NCBI GenBank assembly: GCA_002692725.1
Contig: NZLU01000063.1
Location: 1 to 64,000, forward strand
Direction: 5' to 3'
Length of the DNA: 64,000 nucleotides
DNA from: Ponticaulis sp.
Lineage (GTDB): Bacteria; Pseudomonadota; Alphaproteobacteria; Caulobacterales; Hyphomonadaceae
A program made the translations under genes and the position numbers. The notes beneath the pieces were generated by a model. The model did no database searches, had not been told where the DNA came from, and saw only the letters and a program-made list of their open reading frames with translations. The first letter of the stretch is position 1; each line of letters begins with the position of its first letter. Shown piece by piece: positions 1 through 7,282 of the stretch.

Positions 1-220
1 GACTTTAATCTCATTCACTGGCTCGCCTCTTCGGGGCTTGAGCAAATCGGCCTCGGTGTTCGACCGGACCCGTTCCGAGGCCTCCCGGATCTGAGTTGTG
101 TGGATCCGAAACCGCCTCCGCGGATTTCTTCTCTCTGATTTTTGCTCGCCTATACGGTTCGCGTGCCGCTCACCCCGGCTGCGCCTGCACATGCGTTTGT
201 GGGGTGCTCATCACGAGCAA

Positions 221-273
221 CGCGAAGGCGCAGGTGATCCGAGCGGGACGCGAGGAAACTTCACCGAGCAAAC
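221..273. repeat. Direct repeat copy 1 (53 bp)
   Basis: This copy matches 472-524 at 52 of 53 positions; the first 39 bases are identical and the only difference is T/A at position 260/511. A third, diverged copy at 371-418 keeps the start (GCGAAGGCGCAGG) and the end (CGAGCAAAC). The spacing between the two good copies is 251 bp. No open reading frame of known function overlaps it. Confidence 0.85.
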
Positions 274-370
274 GAAACAAACCCCGCCGGAGCTGCTGCG
301 CAGCGTGAGGCAAAAAAACACGCTTGTGTGCGCCACGAACCGACGTCAGTGTCGGGCCTTCACGAGCAAG

Positions 371-418
371 GCGAAGGCGCAGGACGGTCGAGCCTGCGAG
401 ACACGCCTCCGAGCAAAC
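371..418. repeat. Diverged third copy of the direct repeat
   Basis: The copy shares GCGAAGGCGCAGG at its left end and CCGAGCAAAC at its right end with the two 53-bp copies, but its centre differs. It is preceded by CGTCAGTGT and a CTTCAC string that also recur before the copy at 472, so the repeating unit may be about 100 bp long. Confidence 0.6.
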
Positions 419-471
419 TTAACAGAAGCCCGCTTTTCTCGAACGTCAGTGTGGAGCTTCACACAAGCGAC

Positions 472-524
472 CGCGAAGGCGCAGGTGATCCGAGCGGGAC
501 GCGAGGAAACATCACCGAGCAAAC
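472..524. repeat. Direct repeat copy 2 (53 bp)
   Basis: Near-identical partner of 221-273. It lies about 100 bp upstream of the pgsA start, so it may sit in the 5' untranslated or promoter region of that gene. Confidence 0.85.
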
Positions 525-622
525 TCAAACAAAACACCAAACTCAAAACAACTCCTCACAATCCAGACATTAAACATCATTTCATCTGGCGAGCGGGGAG
601 GAAGCGCTCTAACTACAGAGGC

Positions 623-1330
623 ATGACGCGACATCCTCTGTTCTGGCTTCCAAATCTCATGACCGTTCTACGCTGCCTTCTGGGCATTGTCGTCGCCGTG
701 CTGATTGTGATGGTCGCCGAACAGGAGGCGAGCCTCGCCGACATCGTTCGCTCCGGCACGGTGGATCGCGCGACCCGAGACATGCACAGGGTGATGATCG
801 CAGACTATCGGAGCTTCTGGGGCGCGATGGCTTTTCTGGTGTTTGTCGCGGCGGCTGTCACGGATTTTCTCGATGGCTTTCTCGCTCGAAAATGGAAGGT
901 GGAGAGCCGGTTTGGCCGGTTGATCGACCCGATTGCCGACAAATTCCTGCTCGGCTTTCCGCTGCTCGCCATTGCCGCTGTGGCCGACTGGTCGCTCCCG
1001 CTCGCGCTGCCGGTTTTCCTGATCATCTTTCGCGATGTCGCCATCACCCTGCTGCGGTTTATCGGTCTGGGGTCGGACCGAATGGCCGTCCGCGCCATCG
1101 CCAAGATCAAGACTTTCCTCGAGGTCATTGTGGTCGGCCTGTTCCTGGCGATCATGACACTGGTGAAAAGTTCAGACCCAAATCTCGGCAATTACCAGAC
1201 GCTCTGGATCATCGCGCTTTGGGGCACGGCTATATTGTCTGTCTATACGGGCCTGCTCTATCTGATCGGCCTGTTGCGGCGAGCGCCCGCGCCTATGGAC
1301 GCCCCCGAACCGACTGAAAAAATCTACTGA
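623..1330 (+). CDS. pgsA: CDP-alcohol phosphatidyltransferase, PgsA-like
   Basis: A 235-residue integral membrane enzyme that joins a CDP-activated lipid to an alcohol. By family habit it makes phosphatidylglycerol phosphate from CDP-diacylglycerol and glycerol-3-phosphate. The CDP-alcohol signature is complete: D84 G85, A88 R89, G98, D102 and D106 in DG-x2-AR-x8-G-x3-D-x3-D. The start at 623 was chosen because LPNLMTVLR follows, the usual N-terminal pattern of the family; AGAGG lies very close to it (617-621), and the in-frame ATG at 659 is the alternative. An oddity is a polar loop of about 40 residues between the first two membrane segments, longer than in typical PgsA. The exact alcohol substrate cannot be read from sequence. 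Confidence 0.8.
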   Translation: MTRHPLFWLPNLMTVLRCLLGIVVAVLIVMVAEQEASLADIVRSGTVDRATRDMHRVMIADYRSFWGAMAFLVFVAAAVTDFLDGFLARKWKVESRFGRLIDPIADKFLLGFPLLAIAAVADWSLPLALPVFLIIFRDVAITLLRFIGLGSDRMAVRAIAKIKTFLEVIVVGLFLAIMTLVKSSDPNLGNYQTLWIIALWGTAILSVYTGLLYLIGLLRRAPAPMDAPEPTEKIY

Positions 1331-1375
1331 GAAAAGCGACTTCAATCTTAAGCCGAGAACTGGCATATTCGATTC

Positions 1376-1594
1376 ATGCTGAACAAAACGCCCCGCCTCC
1401 CCGGAGAGGCCAAGCTCAAATATCTGGACTTCACCTTCAAAATCCTCACGCCGGGCGATTTTGTCGTCTGCGCCGTGACGGGGAAGAAGATCCCACTGGA
1501 CGACCTCAAATACTGGAGTGTCGACAAGCAGGAACCCTATGCCGATGCGGGCGCATCCAATCAGGCGATGATCGAGACCGAGCCGTCCGAATGA
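1376..1594 (+). CDS. DUF2093 small protein
   Basis: A 72-residue protein matching the DUF2093 family of short alphaproteobacterial proteins. The conserved core is visible: KYLDFTFKILTPGDFVVCAV followed by TGKKIPLDDLKYWSV and a QEPY motif. There is no signal peptide or membrane segment, so it is probably cytoplasmic. The function of the family is unknown to me. The stop codon overlaps the upstream ATG of the next open frame, and the next gene's ribosome-binding site AAGGGGA begins in the stop region, so the two genes are likely cotranscribed and translationally coupled. Confidence 0.8.
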   Translation: MLNKTPRLPGEAKLKYLDFTFKILTPGDFVVCAVTGKKIPLDDLKYWSVDKQEPYADAGASNQAMIETEPSE

Positions 1595-1605
1595 AGGGGA
1601 AGACT

Positions 1606-2523
1606 ATGCTGAAACTGCTTCTGATTCCGCTTTTTCTGGGCACCAGCCCACTTCCAGCCCTACCCGAAACCCCCGCCAACACAGAAACCGTCAGCGCGAA
1701 GCCAAGCTGTCAGGCCGGGGTGCTGAAACAGGGCGGGCTTCTGCTCTGTAACGGAGAGCCCGGAACCCTGGTGAAGGTAAACGGCTCGGCCATGGCGAAG
1801 TTCGACGAAACCGGCCGCGCCAGTATTGGCCTTGCCCAACACGCGCCGCTGGAGCTCGACATCACGCTGTCCGATAAGGGCCGCAAGCTCACCGAATCGA
1901 TCAAACTCGAGGAACGTGAGGATGACTTCCGAACACTCGTGGGTCTCGATTGTGATAAAGTCGATGCGCGGACGCCAGCACAGAAAAAACATGCCAGCGA
2001 GTCCTGGGTCAAAAAAGACGCGGCCTGGAAGACCTTCCATTCCGGGGCCGGCTTTTCAGAAGGTGCAATGGCGCCGGCAGACATGCCAACCTCGTCACCC
2101 TTCGGCCCCACGCGGAAATATACAGGTGTCTCCAAAACCTCGGGCGAACCCTGTGAAAGCACATCCGTTCACCGTGGTCAGGACTTTGCCACACCCGTCG
2201 GCACGCCTGTTGTGGCTCCCGCCGATGGCACGGTAATCCTGGCTGACCCGGATCTCTATTACGAAGGCGGAACAGTTTTTGTGGATCATGGTCAGGGGCT
2301 GATTTCTGTATTCCTGCACCTGTCTGAAGTCGATGTCGCCAATGGCCAAACAGTGAAGGCGGGCGAAACCATCGCGAAAACCGGAAACACCGGCCGCACC
2401 ACAGGTCCGCATTTGCACTGGGCCGTCAAATGGCGAAACACCGCCCGCGACGATCGGGGCGGTGATTATTATATCGATCCGGCGCTTTTGTTATCCGACC
2501 AATTCGTTACGACGGCACAATGA
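1606..2523 (+). CDS. M23 family zinc metallopeptidase, exported
   Basis: A 305-residue secreted peptidase expected to cleave peptide cross-links in peptidoglycan. The LytM-type zinc site is present near the C terminus: H189-x3-D193 in HRGQDFATP and H269-x-H271 in GPHLHWAVKW, with the usual VVAPADGTV strand between them. The N terminus is a Sec signal peptide (MLKLLLIPLFLGTS, then a Pro-rich stretch). I prefer the ATG at 1606 over 1591 because AAGGGGA at 1594-1600 lies five bases before it. The middle domain (about residues 40-150) is not recognised. Its 3' end overlaps the convergent quinone oxidoreductase gene by 17 bp. Confidence 0.87.
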   Translation: MLKLLLIPLFLGTSPLPALPETPANTETVSAKPSCQAGVLKQGGLLLCNGEPGTLVKVNGSAMAKFDETGRASIGLAQHAPLELDITLSDKGRKLTESIKLEEREDDFRTLVGLDCDKVDARTPAQKKHASESWVKKDAAWKTFHSGAGFSEGAMAPADMPTSSPFGPTRKYTGVSKTSGEPCESTSVHRGQDFATPVGTPVVAPADGTVILADPDLYYEGGTVFVDHGQGLISVFLHLSEVDVANGQTVKAGETIAKTGNTGRTTGPHLHWAVKWRNTARDDRGGDYYIDPALLLSDQFVTTAQ

Positions 2524-3481
2524 TCGTCGAACCTGTGGTCGAGCGTCCTTCCAGGTCACGATGGGCCTGGGCGGCATCTTTCAGCTCATAACGCTGACCG
2601 ATATCGGCCTTGATGGCGCCGACCTTCAGTGCACCAAACACCGCTAATGCGGCGCGTTCGAGGTCTTCACGTGTGGTCGTATAATGAAACAGTGTTGGCC
2701 GCGTCATCATCAGAGAGCCTTTTTGCTGCAACACCAGCGGCGCCATCGGCTCAACCGCGCCGGAGGCATTGCCAAAGGTGATGTACAGCCCGCAAGGGCG
2801 CAGCGAATTCAGACTGTCCATGGCGCTGTCCTTGCCGACGCCATCAATGGAGATATCAACACCTTTGCCCGTCAGCTCTTTCACGCGGGCCGGGACATCT
2901 TCAGAAGAAAGGAGCACCGCATCTGCGCCATTTGCTTTCACCAATTCGGCTTTCTCAGGGGTCGAAGTCACACCGATGACATAAGCGCCCAGCGCCTTGG
3001 CCCAGCGCGTCGCAATAGACCCAACGCCGCCCGCAGCCGCCCATATGAGGAGTTTATCACCCGGCATTACGCGTTTGATTTCGAACAGAAGCATCCAGGC
3101 CGTCATGCCTTTCAGCATCAGAGCGGCCGCTTCATCATCGGCAATCCCATCGGGGATTTTCACCGCCCGGTCCGCCGGTCCGAGCGCGTATTCAGCATAA
3201 GTCCCGCTGAAGGTGGAATAGGCGACCCGGTCACCGGGTTTCACATGGGTCACGCCCTCGCCGACCGCCTCGACTACGCCCGCGCCCTCAAAACCGGGCG
3301 TCGTTGGCAGTTTGGCGGGATAGAGCCCCGTCCGGATGTAAGTGTCGATGAAATTGAGGCCGATTGCGGTCTGTTTCACCAGCGCCTGACCAGGCTTCGG
3401 GTCCGGCAGATCAACGCTGTCATACGACATCACCTCAGGTCCGCCGGTTTCCCGAATGACGATTGCGTTGGTCCTGACCAT
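2507..3481 (-). CDS. NAD(P)H:quinone oxidoreductase, zinc-independent MDR family
   Basis: A 324-residue medium-chain dehydrogenase/reductase of the quinone reductase (QOR) type, which reduces quinones with NADPH. Seen: an N-terminal GroES-like domain containing GLNFIDTYIRTGLYP and PGFEGAGVV, then a Rossmann fold with the AAAGGVGSIATRWAK dinucleotide motif, and a C-terminal GSTIIVP typical of QOR. The cysteine ligands of zinc-containing alcohol dehydrogenases are absent, as expected. It is monocistronic, convergent with the M23 peptidase and divergent from rnhB. It is full length. Confidence 0.88.
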   Translation of the reverse strand: MVRTNAIVIRETGGPEVMSYDSVDLPDPKPGQALVKQTAIGLNFIDTYIRTGLYPAKLPTTPGFEGAGVVEAVGEGVTHVKPGDRVAYSTFSGTYAEYALGPADRAVKIPDGIADDEAAALMLKGMTAWMLLFEIKRVMPGDKLLIWAAAGGVGSIATRWAKALGAYVIGVTSTPEKAELVKANGADAVLLSSEDVPARVKELTGKGVDISIDGVGKDSAMDSLNSLRPCGLYITFGNASGAVEPMAPLVLQQKGSLMMTRPTLFHYTTTREDLERAALAVFGALKVGAIKADIGQRYELKDAAQAHRDLEGRSTTGSTIIVPS

Positions 3482-3515
3482 TTGAAGCCCTCCAGACTCA
3501 GTGTTTTCTGACGAA

Positions 3516-4100
3516 ATGACAAAACCATACCTCCTTTGCGGTGTCGATGAGGCCGGGCGCGGCCCATGGGCAGGCCCCGTCAGTGCGGCGGCTGTGATCC
3601 TTCATCCCGATCGCCCGATTGCAGGCCTGAACGATTCAAAAAAGCTCACCGAGAAGAAGCGGCTCGCGCTCGAGATTGAGGTGAAAGAAAAAGCTTTCGC
3701 CTGGGGCATTGGCTGGGCTAGCCCTGAAGAGATCGACCAGCTCAATATCCGTCAGGCCACGCATCTGGCCTGGCGACGCGCGATTGAGGCCATGGGCGTT
3801 GCGCCAGACCATATTCAGATTGACGGGAATGACTGCCCGAAAGATCTACCCTGCACCGCAGAAGCAATCATCAAAGGTGATGGCAAAGTGGCGGAGATTT
3901 CGGCCGCCTCCATCCTCGCTAAAACGGCGCGTGACCGGCTCATGGCCGAGCTCTGCAAAACCCATCCCGGCTATGGCTTCTCAAAGCACAAGGGCTACGG
4001 CGTGAAGGCCCATATGGAAGCACTGGCCACACTCGGCCCCTGCCCCGTTCACCGGATGAGCTTCAAGCCCGTCGCACTCGCGGCAAAACGCGTCGCATAG
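3516..4100 (+). CDS. rnhB: Ribonuclease HII
   Basis: A 194-residue enzyme that cuts the RNA strand of RNA-DNA hybrids and starts removal of misincorporated ribonucleotides. The family N terminus [14 protein letters not shown] supplies the first two acidic residues (D11, E12). LNDSKKLT, then IDGND, and [11 protein letters not shown] supply the other conserved blocks, and the C-terminal KHKGYG is present. The GTG at 3501 is an alternative start; neither has a clear Shine-Dalgarno. The gene is divergent from the quinone oxidoreductase with a short spacer. Confidence 0.93.
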   Translation: MTKPYLLCGVDEAGRGPWAGPVSAAAVILHPDRPIAGLNDSKKLTEKKRLALEIEVKEKAFAWGIGWASPEEIDQLNIRQATHLAWRRAIEAMGVAPDHIQIDGNDCPKDLPCTAEAIIKGDGKVAEISAASILAKTARDRLMAELCKTHPGYGFSKHKGYGVKAHMEALATLGPCPVHRMSFKPVALAAKRVA

Positions 4101-4206
4101 AAATGTATGGACACGAAACACGGCTGTATGACTATGATTAAACTTGAGTTCGGCGACGGATTCCGCCTCACTGAAGCCGTCACTCATCAGGGCGGATGAT
4201 CACCAC

Positions 4207-4812
4207 ATGTCTCGCAGGCGTGCACCTAAGAAAACCGAATTGCTGGAGGTCCGGATCGATCCGGAGACCAAAGACAGACTGCGGCAAAAAGCAGGTCAGG
4301 AAGGCAAGACGATCAGCAATGCCGTGCGTGACCTGATTGATGATTATATCGCCCCGATTACCGAAGACCGGCCGACATCAAATTTACGACGAAGCGCCGG
4401 ACTGGCAACAGCCATCGCCGGACTCGCGGTTGTGATTTTCGGTGGAACACGACTGGCGTACGCGGAGGCGACCAATCTTGAACTCTCTGCTGCCTTCTCC
4501 AAACAGAATGGTGACGTTCTGGAGCGACGCACGGTAAAAACCACCGTCAGGTTATCCGATGATGAGTATGTCGTACTGGATTTACCACCCACGGGAGATC
4601 AACAACAACTCGTACTGCTCGTGAAACTTACACCAAAAGATAATGAGGAGAATCTTCTGAGCATCACCATAAAAGAAGGCGAAGGCGAAAACGCCGCCAT
4701 CATTGGTGAGCCGCGCCTGGTGATTCGAAACGACAAACCTGCGAAGATCGTTTTTGATGCCGGTGGCGAGTATTCCTACACCATCGACGCCAAGGCTTCT
4801 GCGCCGGACTAA
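4207..4812 (+). CDS. Ribbon-helix-helix domain protein with membrane anchor
   Basis: A 201-residue protein with an unusual architecture. Residues 1-50 look like a CopG/Arc-type ribbon-helix-helix domain: TELLEVRIDPETKDRLRQKA followed by GKTISNAVRDLIDDYI. A hydrophobic segment follows (LATAIAGLAVVIFGGTRLAYA, about residues 62-82), and then a beta-rich, probably periplasmic domain of about 115 residues that I do not recognise. The ATG at 4207 was chosen because the RHH domain begins there; the in-frame TTG at 4144 would add 21 unlikely residues. The 3' end overlaps the convergent MscS gene by 4 bp. It could be a membrane-tethered regulator or an RHH-type oligomerisation module used for something else. 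Confidence 0.65.
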   Translation: MSRRRAPKKTELLEVRIDPETKDRLRQKAGQEGKTISNAVRDLIDDYIAPITEDRPTSNLRRSAGLATAIAGLAVVIFGGTRLAYAEATNLELSAAFSKQNGDVLERRTVKTTVRLSDDEYVVLDLPPTGDQQQLVLLVKLTPKDNEENLLSITIKEGEGENAAIIGEPRLVIRNDKPAKIVFDAGGEYSYTIDAKASAPD

Positions 4813-6209
4813 TCCGCCGTTTCGCTTTTCGGTATATTCTCGATCTGAACACGAACGGGCGAGGAGTTGCGGAAATTGAGATCGCGCTGAGGGAACGGGA
4901 TTTCGATGTCGTATTTATGAAGCGCCGTGTGAAGCGCCCAGTAATAGTCCGCCTGAACCTTGGCAGGTCGCGCCACAGCCTCGTCTTTCAGCCAGACGAC
5001 CAGTTCAAAATCGAGCGCTGAATCGCCAAACCCGGTCAACCAGACCTGAGCGCCGCGGCCCTCAATCTGGCTGATTGTCCAGTCTACGTCTGCAGCGGCT
5101 TCAAGGCCCGCTTTGCGCACCAATTCCTTGTCAGACCCATAGGAGACACCGAATGGCAGACGAATTCGACGAGCCGTCTCTTTCAGTGTCCAGTTGGTGA
5201 CACGGGATTTGATGAACTCTTCATTGGGGACGAGAATGTCGACATTGTCATTGGTGGTGACGAGGGTCGACCGGATGTTGATTTCCTTCACAAGCCCCGT
5301 AACGCCAGACTGAAGCTCTATGAAATCGCCGACCTTAATCGTCTTTTCGAACAGGATGATGATGCCAGACATGAAGTTCGACAAAATGGCCTGCAGGCCA
5401 AAGCCGACGCCGACACCCAAAGCACCCGAGAAAACGGTCAGCGCGGTGAGATTGATCCCCACGGCGTTCAGCGCAATGAGAACGGCCAGGATCATCAATC
5501 CGATCTTGACGACCTGTCCCAAAATGCCGGCCATGCTCGGCGTCAGGCTTTTAGATCCCTTAAGCTGGCTTTGCGCTGCATCGCCCAGGATCCGTCCGAT
5601 CCACAGCGCCATGCCGGCAACAATCGCGCTGGTCAACACGCTGAGGACTGAGATGCGGAAATCCCCGACCTCCATCGCCATCCGGTCAAGAGCGGCGCTG
5701 ACCGGGTCGATCAGCCGCAAAATGAAGAGGGCCGCAACAACCCAGGCAAAGATCGCAAGCAGGGTGGAAAAAACGCCGTCTTTCATGTTCGACGAAATGA
5801 AGCGCACAATGATCCAGGCATTCAGCAGGCTTGCCGTGATCCGTAAGCCATCATTCGGGAGTTCGAGGGCTTCAAACAGAATGGTCACTGCCCATAAAAG
5901 GATGACCGATATCAGAGGCCAGATGATATTCGACAGAGACGTAAACAGGCGATAGAGAAAATTCGAATTGTCCCGGTCATCAGCGAGGCTGAGCAATTTC
6001 TTACGTGGCAAGCGGGATAAGCCATATCCCAGAAGAATCGCGGAAACGATGGCAAGTGCCTGCCAAAGCGCGGTGATCGAGAAGACTTGTTCGCGCAAGG
6101 CATCGTAAAATTCCATCACGCGCGTCTGAATTTCGGAAACGTCCGGTAAGCTCGTCAGCAAGGGTTCAGGCGCGTCTGACTCATCGTTCTGAATACGGTC
6201 TATAGCCAT
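4809..6209 (-). CDS. MscS family mechanosensitive ion channel
   Basis: A 466-residue inner-membrane protein expected to open under membrane tension and release solutes during osmotic downshock. Several membrane segments occupy roughly residues 45-300. The pore helix and beta-domain signature follow: GALGVGVGFGLQAILSNFMS, then IIILFEKTIKVGDFIE and the upper beta-domain with VPNEEFIKSRVTNWT. The extended N-terminal region, compared with the 286-residue E. coli MscS, places it with the longer MscS subfamilies. Its start overlaps the 3' end of the CorA-like gene by 10 bp, so the two transport genes form an operon. Confidence 0.9.
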   Translation of the reverse strand: MAIDRIQNDESDAPEPLLTSLPDVSEIQTRVMEFYDALREQVFSITALWQALAIVSAILLGYGLSRLPRKKLLSLADDRDNSNFLYRLFTSLSNIIWPLISVILLWAVTILFEALELPNDGLRITASLLNAWIIVRFISSNMKDGVFSTLLAIFAWVVAALFILRLIDPVSAALDRMAMEVGDFRISVLSVLTSAIVAGMALWIGRILGDAAQSQLKGSKSLTPSMAGILGQVVKIGLMILAVLIALNAVGINLTALTVFSGALGVGVGFGLQAILSNFMSGIIILFEKTIKVGDFIELQSGVTGLVKEINIRSTLVTTNDNVDILVPNEEFIKSRVTNWTLKETARRIRLPFGVSYGSDKELVRKAGLEAAADVDWTISQIEGRGAQVWLTGFGDSALDFELVVWLKDEAVARPAKVQADYYWALHTALHKYDIEIPFPQRDLNFRNSSPVRVQIENIPKSETAD

Positions 6210-7213
6210 TTGAGTTTCCTGAAAATGTAAAGCTGAACGCCCATCAGGCCGACCAGAAGAACTACCGTGATCCAGAATGCGTGGGCACTATCAACGCCAG
6301 GCATGCCGCCCACATTGATGCCGAGCAGACCGGTTATAAAACCGAGTGGAAGAAAAATTGCTGCCACAATCGACAGAAGATACATGGTCTTGTTTGACTG
6401 GCTGGCCGCTCGACTGTTGAGATCATCCTGGATCAGCAGCGCGCTTTCCTTGGAGACATCCAGGTCTTCCAGATAGCGCTGCAGCCGGGCAATTCCCTCC
6501 CGAATATCGCGACGGTCGGCTTCATTCATCCAGCTGAACATCTCGCGCCCGATCGACGACAGCGCTTCATGTTGCGGCGACATATGGCGTTTTAATGCGA
6601 GACAATTCCGGCGGATGGCGGCGATGTCGTCGAGGGCCTGATCGAAATCATCTTCCACATCAAGATTTTCGAGATGATCCAGCCGCTCATTCATATTGAG
6701 AATGGCCGAGCTGACCTTCACAACCAACTGTTCAACGACTTCGGTAACCAGCGAGCCGGCAGTTTTAGGCCCATGGCCCTCATCCAGCGCCGCCATGACA
6801 TCACGCGGGCTCTGTAATCTCCGGCGCCGCAGGGTCAGAACACGCTGCTCATTCGCATAGATATGCATGGCGATCATGTCTTCCGGTTTGGCACCGGGGT
6901 TAAAATTCACGCCGCGCAGTGTGGCAACCAGGGAGCCATCCTCAGAAAACGCCCTTGGCCGGGTGTCATTCGAGATCAGAAAATCATAGGTGGCATCCGG
7001 CAGATCAAGCCCCGTACGGAGCCATTCCATGACGTCAGGTTGCGTCCGATCAAGATGGAGCCAGAGCACTTCGCCGGGTTTTTCGGGGGTCCAGGTCTTC
7101 GCGCTCTCCCAGTCAATTGTGCGAGCGCCGCCCTGTCCGTCGAGCACTCGCCCAAAAAGAAGATTTTTGTCTTCCTCAATTGTTTGGGCGAGCAAGTCAT
7201 TCTGTTCTGTCAT
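6200..7213 (-). CDS. CorA-like divalent cation transporter, ZntB type
   Basis: A 337-residue protein of the CorA/ZntB superfamily. A soluble N-terminal domain (residues 1-270) with long helices is followed by two C-terminal membrane helices; between them lies GFITGLLGINVGGMPG, which has the GxN motif as GIN. The GIN variant and the VGGMPG loop resemble ZntB rather than the GMN of Mg2+-transporting CorA, so zinc or proton-coupled zinc movement is plausible, though specificity cannot be assigned from the motif alone. It is the first gene of a two-gene operon with the MscS channel, suggesting joint ion and osmotic homeostasis. Confidence 0.88.
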   Translation of the reverse strand: MTEQNDLLAQTIEEDKNLLFGRVLDGQGGARTIDWESAKTWTPEKPGEVLWLHLDRTQPDVMEWLRTGLDLPDATYDFLISNDTRPRAFSEDGSLVATLRGVNFNPGAKPEDMIAMHIYANEQRVLTLRRRRLQSPRDVMAALDEGHGPKTAGSLVTEVVEQLVVKVSSAILNMNERLDHLENLDVEDDFDQALDDIAAIRRNCLALKRHMSPQHEALSSIGREMFSWMNEADRRDIREGIARLQRYLEDLDVSKESALLIQDDLNSRAASQSNKTMYLLSIVAAIFLPLGFITGLLGINVGGMPGVDSAHAFWITVVLLVGLMGVQLYIFRKLKWL

Positions 7214-7282
7214 GGCTGAAAAGCTATGAGGTTTCCAGATATTGGCAAGTGGAAAGTACGGTTACCCGGCCCGCTGCGGCCG

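Larger units (their letters stand above)
1..622. other. Gene-free repeat-bearing block
   Basis: No protein of recognisable family is encoded here. An open frame runs through the block into pgsA, but its translation is low-complexity and repetitive (it contains the string KAQVIRAGREETSPSK twice) and resembles no family I know, so I treat it as non-coding. The content is three imperfect copies of a motif beginning GCGAAGGCGCAGG, annotated separately. The block probably also holds the pgsA promoter, which I could not place. A long N-terminal extension of PgsA is the alternative, but family members normally start just before the PNLMT-like motif. Confidence 0.6.

Noticed and set aside
98..622. 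N-terminal extension of about 175 residues for PgsA
   Set aside because: The translated repeats are low-complexity, and the family begins at the PNLMT-like motif, which the ATG at 623 provides.
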